Shown here: positions 1 to 5,050 of the stretch, one piece after another
How positions within the stretch are numbered: the first letter of the stretch is position 1
Layout: each line of letters starts with the position of its first letter
Assembly: GCA_028701165.1 (NCBI GenBank)
Contig: JAQVRG010000040.1
Coordinates: 1-9,458 of the forward strand
Source: Eubacteriales bacterium
Lineage (GTDB): Bacteria > Bacillota > Clostridia > Christensenellales > CAG-138
Reading direction: 5' to 3'
Length of the DNA: 9,458 bases
Notes under the pieces: generated by a model
The model's database searches: none
What the model was told of the DNA's origin: nothing
Seen by the model: only the letters and a program-made list of their open reading frames with translations
Program-made: the position numbers and the translations under genes

Positions 1-1118
1 CGATTACGGACGACGCGGGCAATAATATCGGCGCGCTGCTGCTGCATATCGACATCAGCAATCTGAACGAGGCGATTCAGCGCGTGTATTTGGATGTGCT
101 GCTGACGGTCATCATTGCCGTGGTGCTTGCTTTCTTGGCCGTATGCTACATCACGGTGCGCATGACCAAGCCCATCATCGAGATGAACAACACCGTCAAG
201 CGCTTTTCCAAGGGCGATTACGACGCGCGTGTGCGCGTGCGCGGCGGGGACGAGATCGGCCAGCTTGGCAGGAGCTTTAACGACATGGCCGATGAGATCA
301 ACAGTTTGGAGCAGTCGCGCCGCAGCTTCGTCGCCAACGTCTCCCATGAACTACGCTCACCGCTGACCTCCATGCGCGGCTTTTTGGAGGCGATGGAGGA
401 CGGGACGATACCGCCGGAGGAGCAGCCGCACTATTTGAATATCGTGATCGGCGAAAACAAGCGCATGAGCAGCATGGTCAACGACCTGCTGGATCTTTCC
501 CGCATTGAATCGGGGCAAACCGTGTTTAAGCCCGAACGCTTTGACGTACACGATTTGATCGTTCGTACGCTGCTGACTTTTGAGGCGCGTATCACGACCA
601 AGCAGCTGGATATATCCGTGGACTTTCCGGAGGATCGTATGTTCGTTTGGGCGGATCAGAACCAGATCGCGCAGGTCGTGCGCAATCTGGTGGATAACGC
701 CATCAAGTATACGCCGGACGGCGGGCAGCTTGCGGTATCCACCAGCGCCAACAAACGCATGGTGGTGGTGCGCGTGCAGGATTCCGGGCAAGGGATCGCG
801 GCGGAGGACGTGCCGCACGTGTTCGACCGCTTCTTTAAAGGCGATAAGGCGCATACGCCTACGGGGACGGCGAGCACGGGACTGGGACTGTCCATCGTGA
901 AGCGTATTATCGAACAGCACGGCCAAAATATCTATGTGGAATCGGCCGTGGGACGCGGCTCGGCCTTTATTTTCACCCTGCAGCGCTGCGACGAGGAACG
1001 TCCGCCGCAGGAGGCGAGACAGATCAGACAAAAAGCAAAACCGAAAGTACAAGAGGCGGCGCGCCAAAGCGCCGGCGGAGGTAAAAGTGGAAGAACAAAA
1101 CAACATGCAGACGCCTGA
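1..1118 (+). CDS. Sensor histidine kinase, 5' end missing
   Basis: This is a membrane two-component sensor kinase that autophosphorylates on a histidine and passes the phosphate to a response regulator, presumably encoded just upstream outside the window. The gene runs in from the left edge; the first full codon is at position 3, giving 371 visible residues, so the GTG at 84 is internal. In order: the end of an extracellular sensor domain (visible residues 1-28), one membrane helix (about 33-51), a HAMP linker (about 53-107), a HisKA domain with the phospho-acceptor His in NVSHELRSPL (codon 345-347), and a HATPase domain with N box (VRNLVDNAIKYTP), G1 (DSGQGI), F box (FDRFF) and G2 (STGLGLSIVKRI). 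All catalytic boxes are intact. After the kinase core ends near FTLQ there is a basic, low-complexity tail of about 40 residues, unusual for the family, whose codons contain the ribosome site of the next gene. The architecture matches PhoR/WalK/CssS-type kinases; the signal cannot be read from the fragment. Confidence 0.95.
   Translation, partial: ITDDAGNNIGALLLHIDISNLNEAIQRVYLDVLLTVIIAVVLAFLAVCYITVRMTKPIIEMNNTVKRFSKGDYDARVRVRGGDEIGQLGRSFNDMADEINSLEQSRRSFVANVSHELRSPLTSMRGFLEAMEDGTIPPEEQPHYLNIVIGENKRMSSMVNDLLDLSRIESGQTVFKPERFDVHDLIVRTLLTFEARITTKQLDISVDFPEDRMFVWADQNQIAQVVRNLVDNAIKYTPDGGQLAVSTSANKRMVVVRVQDSGQGIAAEDVPHVFDRFFKGDKAHTPTGTASTGLGLSIVKRIIEQHGQNIYVESAVGRGSAFIFTLQRCDEERPPQEARQIRQKAKPKVQEAARQSAGGGKSGRTKQHADA
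1077..1082 (+). promoter_or_regulatory. Ribosome binding site deciding the htrA-like start
   Basis: GGAGGT lies 4-5 nt before a GTG at 1087 that is in frame with the protease. The next in-frame ATG (1105) is more than 20 nt away and has no SD of its own, so the GTG is preferred. The site lies inside the kinase coding region. Confidence 0.75.
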
Positions 1119-2544
1119 GAACCTTTGTGATCATGCAAGAACCGCCGAAACCGCGGACGCCGCGCAGGCAGCGGAACCCGTTGTGACGGAAACGGCCTGC
1201 CAAGCTTGCGAACAAGCGCCGCAGGATAATGCGCGCTACGCCAATTATTATGAGCCGCAGCATGCGGTAAATTCGGAAGAACAGGCCGGACGCAAACGGC
1301 GAAGCCCGTGGGGCTATATCATCACGGGCGTGCTTTCCTTTGTGGTGGGCGCGTTGTTTGCCTGCCTTTTCTTGAAGGAACCGGCGATGCCGGGCGATTT
1401 CATATTGCAGGGTAATCCCTTTGAGACGGAAGCGCCCGCGCAGAAGGATAATTCCGGCAAGCAAGCGGTGCAGCCCGCACCGCCGGCTACGCCGCGCCCC
1501 GCGCCCAAGCTTGACGGCGTTGCGCCGAAGATAGACGACGGGACAAATCCCATACCGGACATCGTGCAGCAGGTAAGCCGCGGCGTGATCGGCGTGAACG
1601 GCTATGCTTCCGTTTCCGGGGATGCGGAGCACATGAAGCCGATGAGCCTAGGCTCGGGCTTCCTGTTTTCGACGGAGGGCTATATCCTTACCTGCGCGCA
1701 CATCGTGCAGGATATGCAGAAGATCACGGTGACGATGCCGGACGATACGGAGCAGGATGCGGAACTGATGGGCTTGGACAGAACGCTGGACGTGGCTGTG
1801 CTGAAAATCGCGGACGCCAAGGACATGTATGTGTTGAAGGCGGGCGACGCGCAAACGCTGCGCGTGGGCGATTTTGTGATTGCGATCGGCGATCCTACAG
1901 GCCGTGAGCTTGCCGGCACGACGACCTTCGGCATCGTAAGCGCCACCTCCCGCGTGGTGAATATTGACGGCACGGCCAACACCTATATTCAGACCGACGC
2001 CGCCGTCAACCCCGGCAGCAGCGGCGGCGCGCTGCTCAACATGAAGGGCGAGGTCGTGGGTCTGACCTCAGCCAAGACCGTTACGGCGGACTATGACCAG
2101 TACGGCAACGCGATCTCCGCCGAGGGACTCGGCTTTGCCACGCCCATCGACGTTGCGCTGCAAACCGCCGAGGAGCTGATCGTGCAGGGCTATGTGCGCC
2201 ATGCCGGCATCGGCATATCCGTAATCGAGATGGACGCGCTGAGCGCGGAGGAATACGACGTGCCGACGGGTATGGTGGTCTACAGCATCACCAAGGACGG
2301 CCCGGGCGACAAGGCGGGCTTGAAGCTTAACGATATCATCGTGGAATGCGACGGCGAGGCCGTTACAACCCAGCAGGATTTTGTGGATTACGTCAAGTCC
2401 CATGGCGTGGGCGAGCAGGTACGCCTAAAGGTATGGCGGAAGGAGAAAACGCTTGAGCTTACCCTTACGCTGGGCGATTTGAACGATATGGGAAGCGAGC
2501 TTGTGGACGGCGGGTATGCGGATTTCGCGTTTAGGGACGAGTGA
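1087..2544 (+). CDS. Membrane-anchored HtrA/DegP-family serine protease with PDZ domain
   Basis: This is a trypsin-like protease of the HtrA family (S1C), which degrades misfolded proteins at the outer face of the membrane. From the GTG start it has 485 residues: an acidic, Gln/Ala-rich cytoplasmic region (1-70), a basic RKRR stop, one membrane helix (about 76-96), a Pro/Ala linker, the protease domain (about 150-355) and one PDZ domain (about 373-464). The triad is complete: His205 in LTCAHIV, Asp235 in DRTLDVAVL, and Ser312 in NPGSSGGALLN. The Cys before Ala-His, where family members often have Asn, is a small deviation. The open frame extends upstream to 934, but that part only mirrors the kinase gene in another frame; the SD at 1077-1082 supports GTG 1087. 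It overlaps the kinase by 32 nt, so the two are probably co-transcribed and translationally coupled. The pairing resembles CssRS control of HtrA in Bacillus subtilis, though here regulation by this kinase is inferred only from position. No terminator is visible after it. Confidence 0.95.
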   Translation: MEEQNNMQTPENLCDHARTAETADAAQAAEPVVTETACQACEQAPQDNARYANYYEPQHAVNSEEQAGRKRRSPWGYIITGVLSFVVGALFACLFLKEPAMPGDFILQGNPFETEAPAQKDNSGKQAVQPAPPATPRPAPKLDGVAPKIDDGTNPIPDIVQQVSRGVIGVNGYASVSGDAEHMKPMSLGSGFLFSTEGYILTCAHIVQDMQKITVTMPDDTEQDAELMGLDRTLDVAVLKIADAKDMYVLKAGDAQTLRVGDFVIAIGDPTGRELAGTTTFGIVSATSRVVNIDGTANTYIQTDAAVNPGSSGGALLNMKGEVVGLTSAKTVTADYDQYGNAISAEGLGFATPIDVALQTAEELIVQGYVRHAGIGISVIEMDALSAEEYDVPTGMVVYSITKDGPGDKAGLKLNDIIVECDGEAVTTQQDFVDYVKSHGVGEQVRLKVWRKEKTLELTLTLGDLNDMGSELVDGGYADFAFRDE

Positions 2545-2560
2545 GTTTCTGGAAAAGAGG

Positions 2561-2590
2561 TTGCCATAGTACGATGGCAGCGGCTATAAT
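2561..2590 (+). promoter_or_regulatory. Sigma-A-type promoter of the small P-loop gene
   Basis: TTGCCA (2561-2566) is followed after 18 nt by a perfect TATAAT (2585-2590). Transcription would start near 2597, giving a leader of about 25 nt before the TTG start at 2622. This excludes the GTG at 2541 as a start for transcripts from this promoter. Confidence 0.8.
2562..2579. promoter_or_regulatory. Operator-like near-palindrome over the -35 and spacer
   Basis: TGCCATAGTACGATGGCA is an 18-bp dyad in which 8 of 9 base pairs match (only the A/G pair at 2568/2573 fails). It covers most of the -35 and half the spacer of the promoter at 2561-2590, the usual place for a dimeric repressor site. As RNA it would have a six-base stem but lies upstream of the predicted transcript start and has no T-run, so it is not a good terminator for the protease gene. 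No second copy was seen in the window. Confidence 0.45.
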
Positions 2591-2604
2591 AAGACAAGGA
2601 CGAA

Positions 2605-2612
2605 AAGGAGGG
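2605..2612 (+). promoter_or_regulatory. Ribosome binding site deciding a TTG start
   Basis: AAGGAGGG ends 9-10 nt before the TTG at 2622. No ATG or GTG in the right frame lies at a suitable distance, and the homology-like part of the protein (P-loop close to the N-terminus) begins right at this TTG. Confidence 0.75.
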
Positions 2613-2621
2613 CTTACGAAA

Positions 2622-3032
2622 TTGATACATGTATTATGCGGTGAGACCGGCACGGGGAAATCCAAGAAGATCATTGATATGGCAAACGCGTCCATCAAGG
2701 ATGCGAAGGGGACGATCGTATTTATCGCCAGCGGCAACCAGTATATGTATGATCTGAAACGTGATATTCGGCATATAGACGCTGATGAATATCATATTGA
2801 AGGTCCCAAGATGTTCTTCGGCTTCCTTTCCGGCATTGCCGCACAGGACTTTGATTTGGAGTACCTGTACATCGATAATTTCCTGAGCATCGTCCAGCAT
2901 CCGCTGGATAGCTTAGAAGGCTTATTCAAGGATATGGAGGATTTCTCCAAACGCGCCAATATCAAGCTTTTCATCAGCGCCAGCTCCGATACGGCTGAAA
3001 CGCCCGCGTTTTTGCTGCCCTACATGGCATAA
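2622..3032 (+). CDS. Small P-loop nucleotide-binding protein of unknown function
   Basis: This is a soluble 136-residue protein starting at TTG behind a strong SD. A Walker A motif sits almost at the N-terminus (GETGTGKS, residues 7-14). A beta strand with hydrophobic residues ending in an acidic residue (EYLYIDN, Asp85) is a likely Walker B, and IKLFISASSD (about 114-123) looks like a third core strand. That is enough for a minimal RecA/AAA-like alpha/beta core, but no room remains for a lid, a DNA-binding domain or an arginine-finger module. Short proteins of this kind occur in Clostridia and are sometimes labelled PilT-like or just ATP-binding; I know of no established function. There is no signal peptide or membrane helix. 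The gene stands alone, with its own promoter (2561-2590) and terminator (3050-3075), and the near-palindrome in the promoter suggests dedicated regulation. ATP or GTP binding is well supported; activity is unknown. Confidence 0.85.
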   Translation: MIHVLCGETGTGKSKKIIDMANASIKDAKGTIVFIASGNQYMYDLKRDIRHIDADEYHIEGPKMFFGFLSGIAAQDFDLEYLYIDNFLSIVQHPLDSLEGLFKDMEDFSKRANIKLFISASSDTAETPAFLLPYMA

Positions 3033-3049
3033 ACGACCGAATACCGTGC

Positions 3050-3075
3050 AAAACGGATGCACCGCATCCGTTTTT
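3050..3075 (+). terminator. Rho-independent terminator after the P-loop gene
   Basis: ACGGATGC (3053-3060), loop ACC, GCATCCGT (3064-3071) form an 8-bp stem that A/T pairs extend further, followed by a T-run (3071-3075). It lies 18 nt after the stop codon. The A-run on the left side means it could also act on the other strand, where no gene is present. Confidence 0.85.
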
Positions 3076-3097
3076 CGTTTATGAGGGCGCGGAAGAA

Positions 3098-3126
3098 TTG
3101 ACGCTTAGATGTATTCTTGATAAAAT
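3098..3126 (+). promoter_or_regulatory. Sigma-A-type promoter of the S41 protease gene
   Basis: TTGACG (3098-3103), a 17-nt spacer, and TAAAAT (3121-3126) form a near-consensus promoter. Transcription would start near 3133, about 47 nt before the TTG start codon at 3180. Confidence 0.8.
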
Positions 3127-3167
3127 GTGCATATTCTAGTGTGAAACCAAGCACAAGCATCTTGATC

Positions 3168-3172
3168 GGAGG
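3168..3172 (+). promoter_or_regulatory. Ribosome binding site favouring TTG 3180
   Basis: GGAGG ends 7 nt before TTG 3180, the ideal distance. The in-frame ATG at 3174 is only 1 nt from the SD and therefore too close; the upstream in-frame TTG at 3117 lies inside the promoter. Confidence 0.7.
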
Positions 3173-3179
3173 AATGACA

Positions 3180-4406
3180 TTGAAGTCATGGCAACAGCTT
3201 GCCGTGTATATAGTGGCGGCGGTGCTGATCACCGCTTCCGTTACGGCTGCGATCACTGCGAATGTAGTACAGAGGGGAAAAAAGGATACCGTGTCCTTTT
3301 CCGTCGAGGAGTATGCGCAGCTGCGCGACCTGCTCGTATTGGATGAGATCATGGAGAGCGTACAGACGGAAGCCCTTCACGATGCGCCTGCGCGCGCGGA
3401 TATGACCGCCAGTGCCGCAAGGGGCATTGTAGCGTCTATTGACGACCCGTACGCGGCGTATTATACGCCGGAGGAGTACGAGGCGTATCTGTCCAATATC
3501 AACGGCGAATATACGGGCATCGGCGTCGTGGTGGGGCAGCCCGATGAAAACGGCGCGCTGGTGCTGGATGTTTATAAGGGCTATGCGGCCGAAGCCTCCG
3601 GCGTGAAGGTGGGCGATCTGATCACGGCCATCAACGGACGGGGCGCCGCCAATATGACGCTGGAGGAGCTTCTCAACGAGGCGGAAGGCGAGATTGGCTC
3701 CGTTACGAGCTTGGATATTCTGCGTGACGGCGAAAGGCTGCAATTTGACGTGACCAATATGCAGATCAACGTGCCGCGTGTAACGTCAGCCCTCTTTAAC
3801 GAGCGGACGGCGTATGTCCGCATCAATATGTTCACTGGCAACTGCGTGAGCGAGTTCGAGGCCGCTTTCAAGGATCTTACCGAGCGCGGCATGCGAAGCC
3901 TAGTGATTGACCTTCGCAACAATCCGGGCGGATCGTTGGAAAGCGTAATCGCCATCGCGGATATGCTGCTTGGCAAGTGCACGATCGTAAGCGTGAAGGG
4001 CAGGGCGAGCGAGGAGCAGACATTCACCGGTAAGGGCGACGGCCTTAGCGTACCGCTGGCGGTGCTGGTTAACGAAAATTCAGCGTCGGCAAGCGAGATA
4101 CTGGCCGCGGCGGTGCAGGACAACGACGCGGGCGTTGTCGTGGGGATGAAAACCTACGGCAAGGGCAGCGTGCAAACGACCTCGCGCCTCTCCGGCGACA
4201 GCGGTTGGCTTAAGCTTACGACCGACGCGTATTATACCCCGTCCGGGAAGAGCATCAACGGTATAGGCGTGATGCCGGATATCGAGGTGGATCTTCCGGA
4301 CGATATGAAGGGCACGGCCATCGATAAGATCGATCAGGAGAACGACGCGCAGCTTTGGGCGGCGCTGGATTATGTGCGGGATCTCGCGGAACAGAATGCC
4401 GCGTAG
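3180..4406 (+). CDS. C-terminal processing peptidase (S41 family, CtpA/CtpB-like) with PDZ domain
   Basis: This is a secreted, membrane-tethered serine protease of the tail-specific (Prc/CtpA/CtpB) family that cuts proteins near their C-termini. From TTG the protein has 408 residues: a signal-anchor helix (about 8-29), a helical region with the family motif around DDPYAAYYTPEEY (about 88-100), a PDZ domain (about 110-184) and the S41 catalytic core (about 200-370). The motif IDLRNNPGG lies at 243-251. The catalytic residues fit the CtpB spacing: Ser303 in SASASEI, Lys328 in YGKGSVQ, and Gln332. The C-terminal section with NGIGVMPDI is normal for the family. The gene is monocistronic, between its own promoter (3098-3126) and a strong terminator (4415-4442). 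In Bacillus the CtpB paralogue acts in sporulation signalling; other members act in envelope maintenance. The sequence alone does not decide between these roles. Confidence 0.95.
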   Translation: MKSWQQLAVYIVAAVLITASVTAAITANVVQRGKKDTVSFSVEEYAQLRDLLVLDEIMESVQTEALHDAPARADMTASAARGIVASIDDPYAAYYTPEEYEAYLSNINGEYTGIGVVVGQPDENGALVLDVYKGYAAEASGVKVGDLITAINGRGAANMTLEELLNEAEGEIGSVTSLDILRDGERLQFDVTNMQINVPRVTSALFNERTAYVRINMFTGNCVSEFEAAFKDLTERGMRSLVIDLRNNPGGSLESVIAIADMLLGKCTIVSVKGRASEEQTFTGKGDGLSVPLAVLVNENSASASEILAAAVQDNDAGVVVGMKTYGKGSVQTTSRLSGDSGWLKLTTDAYYTPSGKSINGIGVMPDIEVDLPDDMKGTAIDKIDQENDAQLWAALDYVRDLAEQNAA

Positions 4407-4414
4407 AACACATG

Positions 4415-4442
4415 AAAAAAGCGGGGGTAACCCCGCTTTTTT
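4415..4442. terminator. Two-way terminator between convergent genes
   Basis: A6-GCGGGG (4415-4426), a short loop (GTAA), then CCCCGC-T6 (4431-4442). The A-run and T-run flank a GC stem symmetrically, so it can stop transcription from the S41 protease gene on the left (+) and from the DUF378 gene on the right (-). Confidence 0.9.
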
Positions 4443-4451
4443 AACGCCGGC

Positions 4452-4649
4452 TTATTCGTGCTTTTTGCCGTCGCGCCGGAATAGCAGCGCGATGCCCCAA
4501 ATACCGGCTAAGCCTACAAGGGCGTACACGATGCGCGATAAGACCGTCATGTCGCCGAACAGAGCGGCTACAAGATCGAACCGGAGCAGACCGATCAGCC
4601 CCCAGTTCAACGCGCCTATGACCATAAGAATCAATGCCAATGTATCCAT
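4452..4649 (-). CDS. DUF378 family small membrane protein
   Basis: This is a 65-residue integral membrane protein matching the DUF378 (YuzA-like) pattern: a first hydrophobic helix carrying IGALNWGLIGLL (about residues 3-22), the FDLVAALFGD connector, then a second helix with RIVYALVGLAGIWGI (about 39-57) and a short basic cytoplasmic tail (RRDGKKHE). Function of the family is not known. The ATG has a good upstream SD (AAGGAGAGG on the minus strand, complement of 4656-4664). It lies 51 nt after the hypothetical gene on the same strand and probably shares its transcript, ending at the two-way terminator. No convincing separate promoter was found; a weak extended -10 (TGCTATCCT on the minus strand) is possible. 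Part of its SD can pair with sequence just upstream (4661-4676). Confidence 0.9.
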   Translation of the reverse strand: MDTLALILMVIGALNWGLIGLLRFDLVAALFGDMTVLSRIVYALVGLAGIWGIALLFRRDGKKHE

Positions 4650-4700
4650 GCTGTTCCTCTCCTTACTGTGATAAGGATAGCATGTGCGGGACGGCGCATT

Positions 4701-4973
4701 TTATTTCTTTTTTTCTTCCGGAAAAATTTCCATGTCAAAACGGTCAAAGTTTACAGGCTCCATGAAGTCGCCCGGCTTAAAGGTCACGCGCGAAAAATGG
4801 AGTATATCGTGCAGATGCTTTTTCAATATCACAGGCCGCGATAAGTCCAAGGCTTCGCATAAAGCGCCGATGACGCCGCTCCAGTCCGTAACGGCGTTGC
4901 GGGTTTGGGGGAAATCCTGTACGGTATCGGCGATAATATGATGATCGCTTCGTATGGCGGCCCAAATTCTCAT
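4701..4973 (-). CDS. Conserved hypothetical protein, 90 aa
   Basis: This is a soluble protein of 90 residues beginning MRIWAAIRSDHHIIAD, with a mixed alpha/beta pattern, a PVILKKHLHD stretch in the middle and a charged end (FPEEKKK). It has no signal peptide, membrane segment or recognisable catalytic motif. The layout recalls short uncharacterised proteins common in Clostridia, but I cannot assign a named family. The ATG is preceded by AAAGGA at about 11 nt, a moderate SD. It lies 77 nt downstream of the SH3-domain gene, separated by a strong hairpin (5001-5030), and 51 nt upstream of the DUF378 gene. Too little room is left between hairpin and start codon for an independent promoter, so expression probably depends on read-through from the upstream gene. 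Confidence 0.75.
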   Translation of the reverse strand: MRIWAAIRSDHHIIADTVQDFPQTRNAVTDWSGVIGALCEALDLSRPVILKKHLHDILHFSRVTFKPGDFMEPVNFDRFDMEIFPEEKKK

Positions 4974-5000
4974 GACGGGAGTGATCCTTTCTTGTAATAA

Positions 5001-5030
5001 GGGCTGCGCCGCTTTTTTACGGCGCAGCCC
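5001..5030. terminator. Strong 11-bp hairpin, leaky terminator or processing site
   Basis: GGGCTGCGCCG (5001-5011) and its exact reverse complement CGGCGCAGCCC (5020-5030) enclose an 8-nt loop containing six T. It lies 20 nt after the stop of the SH3-domain gene on the minus strand. On that strand the stem is followed by TTATTACAAG, a poor U-tract; on the plus strand no T-run follows. It is therefore not a textbook terminator in either direction and may reduce rather than stop transcription into the next gene, or stabilise the 3' end of the upstream message. Confidence 0.55.
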
Positions 5031-5050
5031 CTCGCATGCTTATGCTTTGT

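Noticed and set aside
934..1086. Longer N-terminus for the HtrA-like protease from ATG 934
   Set aside because: The extra residues are Arg-rich and overlap the kinase catalytic domain codons in another frame; no SD precedes 934, while a good SD and GTG exist at 1077-1089.
357..1106. Minus-strand open frame of 249 codons within the kinase
   Set aside because: His/Arg/Leu-rich composition typical of a shadow frame opposite GC-rich coding DNA; all kinase motifs are on the plus strand.
2541..2621. GTG 2541 as start of the P-loop protein (GTGA overlap with the protease stop)
   Set aside because: The added 27 residues would be encoded by promoter and SD sequence, and the strong SD points to TTG 2622. 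A minor read-through product cannot be excluded.
4372..4671. Plus-strand open frame across the two-way terminator
   Set aside because: It would read through a strong terminator and lies opposite the DUF378 gene; no start signal.
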